Origin: Aggregatilinea lenta | GTDB lineage: Bacteria > Chloroflexota > Anaerolineae > Aggregatilineales > Aggregatilineaceae | Length of the DNA: 64,000 bases | Assembly: GCF_003569045.1 (NCBI RefSeq) | Contig: NZ_BFCB01000002.1 | Location: 62,001-126,000, forward strand | Reading direction: 5' to 3' | Shown here: one piece after another, positions 35,255-44,530 of the stretch | How positions within the stretch are numbered: position 1 is the first letter of the stretch | How the letters are laid out: every line of letters begins with the position of its first letter | The notes under the pieces: model-generated | What the model saw: the letters and a program-made list of their open reading frames with translations, nothing else | Told to the model about the DNA's origin: nothing | Database searches by the model: none | Position numbers and translations under genes: made by a program

Positions 35255-36772
35255 TCAGGTTGGGAATTCCTTACCATTTGATGCTCGTGGGTCCATGATG
35301 GTGCTCGAATCCAACACGCTGTTTTCACCCGCTTCCGAATAGGTGATACGGAATGTCCGCGCCTGAAAATCAACGTCCAGTTCCGCCCATTTCGCTTCTG
35401 CCGACCAACGAATGCGTAAGGCCGAATCGGAGCGGGAATCCAGGATGCGGAATTCGCCCTTAAACGCCGGGTGAGAATTCCGAAACCGGATCAGGCGGCA
35501 TAGCCCTTTCACCACGGGCAACTGCATTTGCCGGAGAACTTCCGCCTCGGAGAATGCGTGCCGGTTGATATCACGCCCCACCCCGGTCTTCTCCAACAGA
35601 GCAACGTCGTTGTGTCCCGCCAGCATGCCGACGTAGTACACTTGTGGTATCCCTGGCGCAAAGAATTGCAGCGCGCGCGCCAACAAATAGTCGCCGTCAC
35701 TTCCCCCCAGCGCGTCATAAAAGGTGCAGTTGACCTGATACAGATCCAGGTTGCTGGCTGACGCGCCTGTCGCCTTCAGGCTCTCACCGTGGCTTCGCTG
35801 GTGAATGGTTTCCACCAGTTCGTGGATTTCGCTCTCAGGGAGGATTCCATCGACGTAGACGCCGTCCACGATCTCCGGGCCGACATCAATCACGCCGATG
35901 CCGTCATGGGTGTCCAGGACCGTTACGGCGTTTCGCGGGCTGACTTCGAGCCAACGCTTTAAATACTGGGATGTGCCCCGATATATGGCGTGCAATATCA
36001 AGGGCGGCAGAGCGAAATCATAGACACGGTCCACCTGCTTTGCGATGGCAATCTGGCTCTGGTAGTGCGAGTGAATTTCCACCAACACTTCCATGCCTCT
36101 TGATCTCGCCTCGCGGGAAAGCTTCTGGATAAACTCGTACGTCTCCGGGATCATGAAGCAACTGGTGCCCTGCTTTTTGCGGGCATACCCGACCGCATCC
36201 AATCGCACCGTCCGCACGCCATGTTTCGCAAAGACGTCCATGATCGATTGCAGATATTTCCAACCCGCCCCGGAATTGACATTGATGTCCACCTGCTCGC
36301 CGGTAAATGTAGTCCACAACAAGCGTGGCGTTCCTTCGACCAGGAGTTTGGTGAACGGTAATCCGGGGCGTGGCCGGTAGATTTTGGCAAGTTCCTGTTC
36401 CGTCGCGCCCTGCGGGAACACGTCGTGGTACGTCAAGAATATCTCCCCATACGGAGAGGCGTCTCCCCGTTGAAGAAAATCCTCAAACTGCGGGGATTCG
36501 GCGGAGATGTGGTTTACGATGAGATCGGCAGTGATATCGATCCGTTTTCCCAGCGCCTGAATATCCTGCCATGTCCCCACCTGCGGATCGACCGTCCGGT
36601 GATCGATGGGATCGAATCCTGCATCCGCCCCATCGACGGGCAGGAAAAAAGGCAGAATATGCACCCCGGCAAACAACCCCTCGAAGGGTCCTGCCAGGAC
36701 CTTGCCGAGATCTTCCAACGCAGAACCGCCCAGGCGATTCGGGTATGCGATCAAATGCACTTGGTTTTTCAT
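35255..36772 (-). CDS. sucrose phosphorylase, GH13_18
   Basis: Cytoplasmic enzyme that splits sucrose with phosphate into glucose-1-phosphate and fructose. The 505-residue protein matches the bifidobacterial enzyme in length and in all key regions: TADLIVNHIS, nucleophile D192 in VRLDAVGY, acid/base E232 in VLVEIHSHY, transition-state stabiliser D290 in LDTHDGIGVID, and the GTSCFM and DLYQVNCTFYDALGG segments. The catalytic numbers coincide with those of Bifidobacterium adolescentis sucrose phosphorylase. Related phosphorylases acting on sucrose-6-phosphate or glucosylglycerate are less likely given this match. It is the last gene of a LacI-controlled transporter operon, which makes sucrose the probable cargo. 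Confidence 0.93.
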   Translation of the reverse strand: MKNQVHLIAYPNRLGGSALEDLGKVLAGPFEGLFAGVHILPFFLPVDGADAGFDPIDHRTVDPQVGTWQDIQALGKRIDITADLIVNHISAESPQFEDFLQRGDASPYGEIFLTYHDVFPQGATEQELAKIYRPRPGLPFTKLLVEGTPRLLWTTFTGEQVDINVNSGAGWKYLQSIMDVFAKHGVRTVRLDAVGYARKKQGTSCFMIPETYEFIQKLSREARSRGMEVLVEIHSHYQSQIAIAKQVDRVYDFALPPLILHAIYRGTSQYLKRWLEVSPRNAVTVLDTHDGIGVIDVGPEIVDGVYVDGILPESEIHELVETIHQRSHGESLKATGASASNLDLYQVNCTFYDALGGSDGDYLLARALQFFAPGIPQVYYVGMLAGHNDVALLEKTGVGRDINRHAFSEAEVLRQMQLPVVKGLCRLIRFRNSHPAFKGEFRILDSRSDSALRIRWSAEAKWAELDVDFQARTFRITYSEAGENSVLDSSTIMDPRASNGKEFPT

Positions 36773-36858
36773 AGTATCCCGCCAGAAAGGGTTATCGCTT
36801 CTCGCCTAGAGGTCTCCATAAGATTCCGCACCGCAGGAGCGCCCGCAATCGCCGCTGT

Positions 36859-37683
36859 TTATCCCTTGACGGAGCCTTGGAGCAGCGCCGAGATCATCTG
36901 GCGCTGGAACAGGATAAAGAGCACGAGAGTGGGCAGCACAATCAGGATTGTACCAGCACACAGCAGGGGAACATCCGTCGCATAGTGGCCCTGGAACGCG
37001 CCCAGCGCACCGGCCATCGTTCGCTGCGTTGGGTCCTCGACGAGCACGAGCGCGATAAGGAACTGGTTCCACGTCCAGACCGCCATGAGAATTCCAAGCG
37101 ACAACATGGGCGCCCGCGCAAGCGGGAGGTGGATACGCCAGAACAGGCCCCAGGTGGTCGCGCCATCGACGCGGGCCGCCTCCGAGATCTCGGTTGGCAT
37201 GTTGACGAAATGCGCGCGCATCCAGAACACAGCGAACGGCATGTACAAGCCGATCAGCGGCAGCACGATCGCGAGCCGGGTGTTGTAGATGCCCATGTCA
37301 CGCTCGAGATAGTAGAGCGGGACGATGATCCCTCCGAAGGGCAGCGTCAGCCCGAACACGAACAGAAACAGGAGCATGCGCGAACCAGGAATGCGCAGGT
37401 GGCCGATGGCAAAGCCAGCCATCGTCGAGATGGCAAGGGATATAGGCACGACGGCGAGGACGATAAACGTGCTCGACGCGAGCAGCGCGGGCATCTCCGC
37501 GACTTTGAACGCTTCCACGAAGTTGCCCCACTGCGGGTCCGAGGGCCAGTCAAGCCCGCCGGGCACCGTCCCCGACGGATGCAGCGCGGTCATGAAGATG
37601 CTGATGAAGGGCAGAATCGTGATCGTCATCAGCCCAATGAGCAGCGCCCGGCCTCCCCAAAGCTCACTACGAGCAATCGTCAT
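36859..37683 (-). CDS. sugar ABC transporter permease, MalG type (sucrose operon)
   Basis: CUT1 permease of 274 residues. Six helices are predicted (first: ALLIGLMTITILPFISIFM) and the EAA loop is SEAARVDGATTWGLFWRIHLP. The ATG overlaps the stop of the MalF-type gene (TGA and ATG share two bases), which indicates translational coupling and rules out the longer frame. The sucrose phosphorylase gene follows after 86 bases. Confidence 0.92.
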   Translation of the reverse strand: MTIARSELWGGRALLIGLMTITILPFISIFMTALHPSGTVPGGLDWPSDPQWGNFVEAFKVAEMPALLASSTFIVLAVVPISLAISTMAGFAIGHLRIPGSRMLLFLFVFGLTLPFGGIIVPLYYLERDMGIYNTRLAIVLPLIGLYMPFAVFWMRAHFVNMPTEISEAARVDGATTWGLFWRIHLPLARAPMLSLGILMAVWTWNQFLIALVLVEDPTQRTMAGALGAFQGHYATDVPLLCAGTILIVLPTLVLFILFQRQMISALLQGSVKG

Positions 37684-38615
37684 TGCGCAGTCTCCCGGCT
37701 CAAGCGCTGGATGGGGAGCACGACAACCAGGACCATCACCATCAGCATGACCGCCAGGGCAGACGCCAACCCAATCCGCTGCTGGGTGAACGCCAGGATG
37801 TAGATCTGGATTCCGGGGACCGCCGTCGAGTTGCCGGGGCCGCCCGCCGTCGAAACGTAGACGATATCGAATGCGGCAAGCGCGGCGATCACAGTAACGG
37901 TGACGCACACCCCGATTTCGTGCTTGAGAAGTGGCACAGTGATCTTGATGAACTCCGTGAACCAGCTAGCGCCGTCGATCCGTGCGGACTCATACAGGGC
38001 CGGGTCGAGCCTCGTCATGCCAGTCCACAGCAGGACGGTGCAGAAGCCCAACAGGACCCAGATGCCGATGAGGCCGACTGCCGGGAGCGCCCAGTCGAAA
38101 TCCCCCAGCCAGGCGCGCGTGTATGATTCGAAGCCGACAAGTTTGAGAATCTGGTTGATCAATCCTGGGAGGGCCAGCAGCCAGCCCCAAATGATCCCGG
38201 CTGCAACAAGCGGGATGACCTGGGGTAGAAACAGAACGGTCCGAGCTGTGGCTCCCAGCCGCCCTGGTGCCACGCGCTGCATGACACTCGCGACGACAAG
38301 CCCCAGCGTCACGGGGATGAAGCTGAAGTATACGACCAGCCGAAAGGCATTGGAGATGGTCCCCAGCAAGCTGGGCACCTCAAGGATGGTCCTGTAGTTG
38401 TCAATCCCTGCCCAGGTCATATCACCGATGCCGTTCCAGCGATAGAACGAGTACCGGATGCTCAGCACAAAAGGCAGCAGTACGAAGACCGCGTACATCA
38501 GCAGCGCGGGTAAGGCAAACAGCCAGCCGATGACGATCTCCCGGTGGGCCGCCTTGCTGCGGGAGACCCACCGGGAGATCGCTAGAGACGCGGGACGTTT
38601 GTTTGATGTAATCAT
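37680..38615 (-). CDS. sugar ABC transporter permease, MalF type (sucrose operon)
   Basis: CUT1 permease of 311 residues with an N-terminal cytoplasmic stretch of ~30 residues, six helices (first: IGWLFALPALLMYAVFVLLP) and the EAA-type loop YESARIDGASWFTEFIKITVP, in which the first residues are ESA rather than EAA. It is separated from the binding-protein gene by 53 bases that consist largely of a strong hairpin. Confidence 0.9.
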   Translation of the reverse strand: MITSNKRPASLAISRWVSRSKAAHREIVIGWLFALPALLMYAVFVLLPFVLSIRYSFYRWNGIGDMTWAGIDNYRTILEVPSLLGTISNAFRLVVYFSFIPVTLGLVVASVMQRVAPGRLGATARTVLFLPQVIPLVAAGIIWGWLLALPGLINQILKLVGFESYTRAWLGDFDWALPAVGLIGIWVLLGFCTVLLWTGMTRLDPALYESARIDGASWFTEFIKITVPLLKHEIGVCVTVTVIAALAAFDIVYVSTAGGPGNSTAVPGIQIYILAFTQQRIGLASALAVMLMVMVLVVVLPIQRLSRETAQ

Positions 38616-38631
38616 CTATCACCGTCGATCT

Positions 38632-38661
38632 GACGGGCGCAGGAATCATCCTGCGCCCGTC
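38632..38661 (-). terminator. intercistronic hairpin in the sucrose operon
   Basis: A 13-bp perfect stem (GACGGGCGCAGGA with its complement, four-base loop) fills most of the gap between binding-protein and MalF-type genes. No T-run follows on the minus strand, so partial termination or 3'-end protection of the binding-protein message is likely. Confidence 0.65.
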
Positions 38662-38668
38662 ACTGTTG

Positions 38669-40009
38669 TTATTCAGCGAGTTCCAGTTCGTATTCCGCCT
38701 GGACAGCCTCAAGAAGACCAGCAGCATCTTGCCTGCCGCCGACCATCTTCTGAAGCTCAGGCGTCCAGCCCTGGGCGAAGATGGCGCTTGTCGCGTTGGC
38801 GATGAAGTCCATCGACGTTCCGGCCTCGCCGACGACTACACCGGCGGCCAGCGTCTCGTTAATGACCGAGCCTTCAGTCACGGCTGGCATCTCAAGCCCC
38901 GACGGACCGCCCGGGTTGGAGCCACCGATCGTGACGTTGATCTCGCGTGCCACGTCGTTGCTGGCGACCCAGTTAAAGAAGAACGCAGCGCAGTCCGGGT
39001 TCTCGGCATTGGCGGCGATGCCGTAGGTCAGCGGAGCGGACATGGCCGCAGGCGATCCACCGGCCTCAGCGGGCGGCATCAGGAAGAACCCGACGTTGCC
39101 AGGCATGTCCGTATCGTAGCTAGCATTCTGCCAGTCACCATTGAACATGAATACCCCTTCGCCCTGGCCGAAGCGAGCGTTGGCATCGGTATACTCGATG
39201 GCGTTGATGTCGGGCGGGAAGTAGCCGTTCTCGATCCACTGCTGCAGATGTTCAGCAGCAACCAGATTCGATTCGGTGTCGATGGTCGCGTCAGCCTTCT
39301 GGAAGATCCAGTCGTTGATCGGATCGACCGGGCCAACGGATGCCATGAGCGCCTGCAGCGGGAAGGCGAGTCCCATACCACTCTTGGCGCTGCCCCACTG
39401 CATGATCGGGAGCAGATCGGCGTCCTTCGCTGCCGCGAGCAGGTCTTCGAACTCGGCGAGCGTCGCGGGCGGTTCGGTCATGCCAATCTGGGCGGCCTGC
39501 TCTTTGTTGTAGTAGATACCGGTCAGGCTGTAGTTGAGACCCATCGCATAAAGTGAGCCTGAGCCACGGGTGCCGTCTTCTCCGACGCGGTTCTGGTTGA
39601 GCTGAGGCACGGGCCACTCGTCCCAACCGAACGCAGCGGCGTAATCGTCAAGGTTCATGAGCAGTCCCTGCTCGGCAAACGAAACCATGGTAGGCAGCCG
39701 AATGAGATCCGGCGGGTTGTCGCCAGAGAGCAGCCGAGGCGTCGAGTTGATGAGATTCGCGAACTGGTCCTGCTTGATGTCCCAGGTCACGTTCGGGTAC
39801 TGGTTAGTGAACTCGTCGGCAAGTTCGAAGGGGATGTCGAACCCAGTCTCGAAATAGGCGTTGAGCGTTACCGGCTCGGTCCCGCAGCTAGGCTGCTCGG
39901 ACTGGGCCATGACGGCTGGCGCCTGCACCGCCACGAAGGGCATCTGCGCGGCAATCAAGAGAACCGCCAGCATGGTGGCCGTGGAAATGAGCTTGCGTTT
40001 CTTAAACAT
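38669..40009 (-). CDS. extracellular sugar-binding protein of an ABC transporter (sucrose operon)
   Basis: Solute-binding protein family 1, 446 residues. Signal peptide: MFKKRK, hydrophobic core STATMLAVLLIAAQ, cleavage region PAVMAQS. A cysteine at about position 41 lies after the cleavage site (SEQPSCGTEP) and is not in lipobox context. The mature part has family marks YYNKEQAAQIGMTEPPATLA and FMFNGDWQNASYD. GGAGG before the ATG at 40009 sets the start. It is the first structural gene after the lacI-type gene, 349 bases downstream of it. Confidence 0.92.
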   Translation of the reverse strand: MFKKRKLISTATMLAVLLIAAQMPFVAVQAPAVMAQSEQPSCGTEPVTLNAYFETGFDIPFELADEFTNQYPNVTWDIKQDQFANLINSTPRLLSGDNPPDLIRLPTMVSFAEQGLLMNLDDYAAAFGWDEWPVPQLNQNRVGEDGTRGSGSLYAMGLNYSLTGIYYNKEQAAQIGMTEPPATLAEFEDLLAAAKDADLLPIMQWGSAKSGMGLAFPLQALMASVGPVDPINDWIFQKADATIDTESNLVAAEHLQQWIENGYFPPDINAIEYTDANARFGQGEGVFMFNGDWQNASYDTDMPGNVGFFLMPPAEAGGSPAAMSAPLTYGIAANAENPDCAAFFFNWVASNDVAREINVTIGGSNPGGPSGLEMPAVTEGSVINETLAAGVVVGEAGTSMDFIANATSAIFAQGWTPELQKMVGGRQDAAGLLEAVQAEYELELAE

Positions 40010-40358
40010 TATCATCCTCCATAGGAAGGGAATCATAAGGATTGGCTGGAAACAGAGTTTCTACGCCTGCCAAAAAGAAACGATAATGCCGGGGAAAGGG
40101 GTAAAGCCTATCTGGAGCACCTTTTTCGGTATAATAGGCCCAGATAGTTGCCTGTTGGGATGTTTCGGCACTATTGCAGGGGTAGTCATGCTGGCAGGCA
40201 TGATTGCCCCCTTCCTTTTTGGCTATTCATTCATATCGCCTCCTTTTACACCTCATCCTCTCATCAAAATTCCGCAACACAAACGGGTTGGAAAGCATCA
40301 TTTGTGGGAACGTTCTTTTTTCTCCGGTGGTTTGGGAACTCTGCGATGCCGTTTCCGC
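40010..40358. other. gap between the lacI-type gene and the binding-protein gene
   Basis: This region should contain a separate promoter for the sucrose operon, with AT-rich CTATTATACC on the minus strand as a possible -10 element near 40127-40136. I find no full copy of the TTGCCAnCGnTGGCAA operator here. Plus-strand frames crossing it are antisense to lacI and not credible. Confidence 0.35.
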
Positions 40359-41366
40359 TTACACGGACTGCCGTGCGATAAGTGGACACTCGATCATATG
40401 TTGGACAGGCTGTCCGTCCTGCGTGATATCCACCTCCCCCAACAACATTTGAATGGCGAGCTGCCCCATCTCGAAGTTGGGGAGTTCGATGGTTGTGAGC
40501 GGCGGATGGATTTGGGCAGCAAGAATTTCAACGTTGTCGAAACCGACAATTGCGACGTCTTCCGGGATCCGCAGACCAGACTTGCGAACGGCGTCGTAAG
40601 CGCCCAGCGCCATCATGTCGTTGAAACAGAAGATTCCAGTGGGCGGATTGCTCATCTGCAGCAGGGAGAGTACGCATTCGTACGTGCTGGTAGCGAGACC
40701 CTCAAATGGTTCTTCGATAAAACGCACGAGCGCTTCATCGAAAGGAATGCCGTAATTGGACAGGGCTTGCCGGTAGCCCTCTAACCGACCGAGTGGTGCG
40801 GGTTCTCTGGCAGCAACGTTCACAAACCCTACGCGCCGGTGACCGTGCTCCAGCAGCGTTTCGGTAGCCAGCCGCCCACCCCTGATTTCATCCGGCACAA
40901 TCGATGGCAGAGAACGATCGTCCGCAAAGCAGTTGACTAGAATTGCTGGTATATCTTCTGGGAATTGGGAGCGTTTGATCTCGCGATGGTACATCGTCGC
41001 GTAGATGATGCCCTCCACCTGATGATCGCGCATGATGTTGATTGCTTGCGTCTCAACGTGCGGATCATTACCTGTATTAAGAAGGAACAGGAGCTTTTCG
41101 TGCTCCCAGGCGGCTTGCTGCGCACCAATAATCAAGTCATAGCTGAAAACATTCTGTGCAACTTCATCTGTGAGGAACCCGATCAGTTGTGATTGGCCGG
41201 TGCGCATGTAGCGGGCAGCCGCATTTGGCCGAAAATCGAATTCCTCAATGACACGTAGCACTCGTTCCCGTGTTGCAGTAGCAACGTGAGGGCTATCGTT
41301 GAGCACTCGAGAAACTGTCCGTATTGAAACCCCGGCGTGCTTAGCGACTTCTTTAATGGTTGCCAT
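40359..41366 (-). CDS. LacI-family transcriptional regulator (sucrose operon)
   Basis: Repressor of 335 residues with helix-turn-helix ATIKEVAKHAGVSIRTVSRVLND at the very N terminus, hinge (RVLRVIEEFDFRPNAAARYMR) and a C-terminal sugar-binding domain. Upstream, two operators flank its own promoter, so it is autoregulated. It is oriented with the sucrose transporter and sucrose phosphorylase genes, which makes sucrose or a product such as fructose or glucose-1-phosphate a candidate effector. Confidence 0.93.
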   Translation of the reverse strand: MATIKEVAKHAGVSIRTVSRVLNDSPHVATATRERVLRVIEEFDFRPNAAARYMRTGQSQLIGFLTDEVAQNVFSYDLIIGAQQAAWEHEKLLFLLNTGNDPHVETQAINIMRDHQVEGIIYATMYHREIKRSQFPEDIPAILVNCFADDRSLPSIVPDEIRGGRLATETLLEHGHRRVGFVNVAAREPAPLGRLEGYRQALSNYGIPFDEALVRFIEEPFEGLATSTYECVLSLLQMSNPPTGIFCFNDMMALGAYDAVRKSGLRIPEDVAIVGFDNVEILAAQIHPPLTTIELPNFEMGQLAIQMLLGEVDITQDGQPVQHMIECPLIARQSV

Positions 41367-41393
41367 AGGCTAAAAGTAATTGAGAAACGATGT

Positions 41394-41442
41394 TTGCCAT
41401 CGTTAGCAATTACATGATAACAAGCTTTGCCATCGTTGGCAA
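41394..41442 (-). promoter_or_regulatory. lacI promoter with two LacI-type operators
   Basis: TTGCCATCGTTGGCAA (41427-41442) and TTGCCATCGTTAGCAA (41394-41409) are near-perfect palindromes with the central CG of LacI-family operators, 33 bases apart, about three helical turns. On the minus strand TTGCCA (41437-41442) and TATCAT (41414-41419) are 17 bases apart and form the promoter, so one operator covers the -35 box and the other lies downstream of the -10 box. Confidence 0.75.
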
Positions 41443-41798
41443 GAGTATCGATTGATTGAGAATGCGTACGGAAACCCTCATCCCCGGCCCCTTCTCCCTG
41501 AGAGAGAAGAGGAGCAGAACAGCGGAAAGTGCTTGCCATGAGTAACGAGACGGGAAGTAAAACCGCATTCCGTACACGCTCTGAGGCATATGGCCCCACA
41601 AACGCGCCAGGCTGATACACGTTTAGCGGAAAATACGCAGGCAACCAATGCCAGCTACACAACAACCGGAAGCCAGCTCTTCATTTTTTCAGGATTTAGA
41701 CTAAGCGACTAAAGCGGCTGGCACAGTTGCCTCCACCCGTTCAGCCCAGGCCAGGAACCACACGAATCCATAAAAAGCCGTCGCCCATCGACAGAGTC
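41443..41798. other. intergenic region without a supported gene
   Basis: The gap upstream of lacI and downstream of the patatin-like gene contains a pyrimidine-rich low-complexity stretch (41475-41515: CCCTCATCCCCGGCCCCTTC, then TCCCTGAGAGAGAAGAGGAG), similar to one at 2120-2185. Nothing else is clear. Confidence 0.3.
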
Positions 41799-42677
41799 TC
41801 ACAGCGATGTTTCAGCACTCCACTTCGCCAGAAATTCATTGCCTTTCTGAATACCATGTTCGAAGGCCGCAATCAGCCCGCCTGGCGTGCAACTGGTGTA
41901 CTCCACTCCAATATCGTTGAGATTCATGTCAGGGCGAATGATGTCTACGGGCACGCCTTTCACCATAGACGGCACCTCTTGATCCGTAAAAATGTCGCGG
42001 TAGAGCGGACCCAGATCGGTCGCGATAGCGATCACGTGGGTATAACCATAATCGACCATCTCGTTGACCGGGCATGCGCAGGTGTAGGAGGCATCGACAT
42101 ATGCTTTGCCATTGATCCAGGCGGGTACTTTCCAATGAATCATGCGTGTTGACGCAAACGATACATCGCCCAGGTTATCGGGTGTCAGGCGCAGAGAGGT
42201 ATTTTCAGATCGGGTATCGAACAGTTGAAGCTGCAGGTTATCATCGACCCATTTACGATATCTGCGCGCAGCCTGAACCAGCAGTTGACGTCCCAACCGG
42301 CGGGCATCCTGGCTCTGAGTCTGAGTTGCCGCCTTTACATTGCGCACAAAATTGGCGGGAATGAATAAGCGGGCTGCCCCTGACACGAACAGATTCTGAC
42401 TGAATAGTTTCTCTTCGCTGAACCATTCTCGCGTGACCTGGCGCATGACCCAACTCAAGTCGCTGTCGGGCTGATCGAGTAAATCGAGCACGCGCTGCCA
42501 ATAATGCACGCCTACAAAACCGCACAACTTCGCTGCCGCGCTAACGACTGGCAACGCCGACGCCGACGATCCCGCGTATGCATCCGCTACCAGGCCGCCG
42601 CGCTCAAACGCATTGAGCACACCTTGCACAAAGATGCCTTTCATTCCACCGGAGCTTCCGGCAATTGCAAGTGACAT
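41799..42677 (-). CDS. patatin-like phospholipase family protein
   Basis: Patatin-fold lipid acyl hydrolase-like protein of 292 residues. The oxyanion motif GSSGGMKGIFVQG is at the N terminus. The nucleophile elbow, usually GxSxG, is GSSAS (around residues 37-41), with serine replacing the last glycine. The catalytic aspartate region reads YVDASYTCACPV rather than the common DGG, so the dyad can be formed but the motif is unusual. The ATG at 42677 is preferred to GTG at 42686 because AAGGAG is correctly spaced only for the ATG. It is transcribed in the same direction as the nagZ-like gene, 311 bases downstream of it. A functional link with the cell-wall module is uncertain. Confidence 0.8.
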   Translation of the reverse strand: MSLAIAGSSGGMKGIFVQGVLNAFERGGLVADAYAGSSASALPVVSAAAKLCGFVGVHYWQRVLDLLDQPDSDLSWVMRQVTREWFSEEKLFSQNLFVSGAARLFIPANFVRNVKAATQTQSQDARRLGRQLLVQAARRYRKWVDDNLQLQLFDTRSENTSLRLTPDNLGDVSFASTRMIHWKVPAWINGKAYVDASYTCACPVNEMVDYGYTHVIAIATDLGPLYRDIFTDQEVPSMVKGVPVDIIRPDMNLNDIGVEYTSCTPGGLIAAFEHGIQKGNEFLAKWSAETSL

Positions 42678-42988
42678 CGCAGTCACTCCTTGTATCCTGA
42701 TTGACCGATTGAGGCTATCGGAACGCCGCCAGTATCTTCGGCTGAATTTCGTGGCTGCAACGATTGATGAGTGATAGAACGGTGCCGCCTTCGCTATGGC
42801 TGAAATGCGCCAGACTAGCCGGTAGCCCTACCGGAGTCGCCGTTAGTTGACCACTGGCGGTTCCGCGAGAGCACGGCCTGCCCCGATCTGGTAATACTCC
42901 TGCTCCAGGCAGGTCGATCTATTGCGGAATACCTGGAGAAATTGCGCGGGCTTGACTGGGACACGGATCACGATCAATTGCCAGCACT
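42678..42988. other. intergenic region without a supported gene
   Basis: A stop-free stretch on the minus strand (roughly 42870 to 42716) reads Ser/Thr/Pro-rich sequence, but it has no start, no ribosome binding site and no family match that I recognise. No terminator for the nagZ-like gene is obvious. Confidence 0.25.
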
Positions 42989-44530
42989 TTACACCATCAA
43001 AGATACCGGCAGCTTTCCGGTGGGAACAAACCGGCCCTGCAATGCATCCACCGCCGCCTGCAGCGACGGCGCGCTATCGCCACAGGTAAGCAGGATTGTC
43101 CCGGCCCCTTCCAGCACGCCCGCATCATAGGGGTTGCGCAAACATACCAGGATCGTGCGCTGGCCTGTTGCGATCAACGTCTGGGCGACAGCACGCTGCG
43201 CCGGATTCAAATGAGCGTTCCGCGTGGCGATGACTAGCACGCCGGTTTGTGAGGCGAGCGTCTGCGCCTTCGCTGAGGCGCTTTCTGCCGGATTCGCCGC
43301 ATCCAGAGAGACACTCTGTACGCCCGGCACAACGCTCGCCAATAACGATACAAACCCGGTGCGCCCTCCCGATTCCAATACCAGGGATTCGAGGGCAGAC
43401 GCAAACTCGACGACGCCAACCGCCCCGTTCAGGGGTAGATTGTGCTGGTCATCATGCACCAGGACTATTCCCGCGCGCGCGGCCTCCTCCATTACGGCCA
43501 GATGGTCCGAACAGCGAATGACATCCATTGAGGGCCGGTTATCGGTAACTGCAAAGCGAGCTTTCATGGCCTGAATCTTGCTCAGAGAAAAGTCAATTTT
43601 CTCCTCCGGCAAACGACCTGAGCGGGCGGCTTCCAACAGCGCATCATGGGCCGCTTCCTGATACTCGCGCGTGTGCGAGAACAGGATGATGTTCGCCCCG
43701 GCAAGGGCCGCCAGGACCGCCGACTCACCCGGACCATACGCGTTGGTCACCGCCTTCATTTCCATGCAGTCCGTGACCACCAAGCCCTCAAAGCCCATAT
43801 CCCGCCGCAGCAGGCCTTCGATGATCTTGGGAGACAGGGTTGAAGGCTGAGCGTCGATCGACTTGAACTGAGCATGCGTAATCAACATGGAGGCGATCCC
43901 GGCCTGACTCACTGCCCGAAATGGGACCAGATCCGTATCCCACATTGTATCCAGCTCGCCTTCGATCACAGGCAGGCTGACGTGTGGATCAACCGGCGTA
44001 TCTGCTTTACCGGGAAAGTGCTTGGCCGTTGCCGCCACGCCCGCGTGCTGAAAACCGCGCACCTGTGCCGCACCCAGGCGGGCGATACGCTCCGGATCGA
44101 TGCCGAGGGAGCGTGTCCCGACGGACGGGTTGTGAATGTTATGGGTGATATCGAGAGCCGGAGCCAGGTTCCAGTTGATACCCAGTGCGCGCATTTCGGT
44201 GGCCAGCACGGACGACACGTTCTCGGCGAGCGTTTCCAAATCCGCCGCGCCAAGTGCCATCGCCCCCGGACTCTCGGTAAATCCGTCTCGCAAGCGAGCC
44301 ACAACGCCCCCTTCCTGGTCAATCGCCACCAGGCAGGGTTGCGACGCGGCATCATGACACGTCTGAACCAGTTGTGCCAACTGGACAGGAGTGGCAACGT
44401 TGCGGGCGAACAGGATCACCCCGCCGATGCGCCCCTTCGCCAACCAATCCGGAATGTAACCAGGGGGTTCCAAGCCTTGAAAACCAACAACAAGCATCTG
44501 GCCGATTTTTTCTTCGAGAGTGGAGGGCAT
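42989..44530 (-). CDS. nagZ: NagZ-like beta-N-acetylhexosaminidase, GH3
   Basis: GH3 enzyme of 513 residues that would release non-reducing GlcNAc from muropeptides. The N-terminal barrel contains the catalytic nucleophile D254 in VVTDCMEMKA and the Asp-His pair D181/H183 (VDPHVSLP) that serves as acid/base in NagZ, instead of a separate acid residue. The usual KHFPGHGD motif is KHFPGKAD here (170-177). The C-terminal ~170-residue domain resembles that of Bacillus NagZ. No signal peptide is seen, so it is cytoplasmic, unlike the Bacillus protein. The ATG at 44530 is preferred over a TTG two codons upstream. It is divergent from a muropeptide-type transporter operon. Confidence 0.85.
   Translation of the reverse strand: MPSTLEEKIGQMLVVGFQGLEPPGYIPDWLAKGRIGGVILFARNVATPVQLAQLVQTCHDAASQPCLVAIDQEGGVVARLRDGFTESPGAMALGAADLETLAENVSSVLATEMRALGINWNLAPALDITHNIHNPSVGTRSLGIDPERIARLGAAQVRGFQHAGVAATAKHFPGKADTPVDPHVSLPVIEGELDTMWDTDLVPFRAVSQAGIASMLITHAQFKSIDAQPSTLSPKIIEGLLRRDMGFEGLVVTDCMEMKAVTNAYGPGESAVLAALAGANIILFSHTREYQEAAHDALLEAARSGRLPEEKIDFSLSKIQAMKARFAVTDNRPSMDVIRCSDHLAVMEEAARAGIVLVHDDQHNLPLNGAVGVVEFASALESLVLESGGRTGFVSLLASVVPGVQSVSLDAANPAESASAKAQTLASQTGVLVIATRNAHLNPAQRAVAQTLIATGQRTILVCLRNPYDAGVLEGAGTILLTCGDSAPSLQAAVDALQGRFVPTGKLPVSLMV

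Noticed and set aside
39861-40784. Plus-strand frame of 307 codons with a hydrophobic stretch across the lacI-binding-protein gap
   Set aside because: It runs antisense into both flanking genes and lacks a ribosome binding site; the hydrophobic part is too short to support a gene.
42716-42870. Stop-free minus-strand stretch between patatin-like and nagZ-like genes
   Set aside because: No start or ribosome binding site, composition like neighbouring non-coding DNA.
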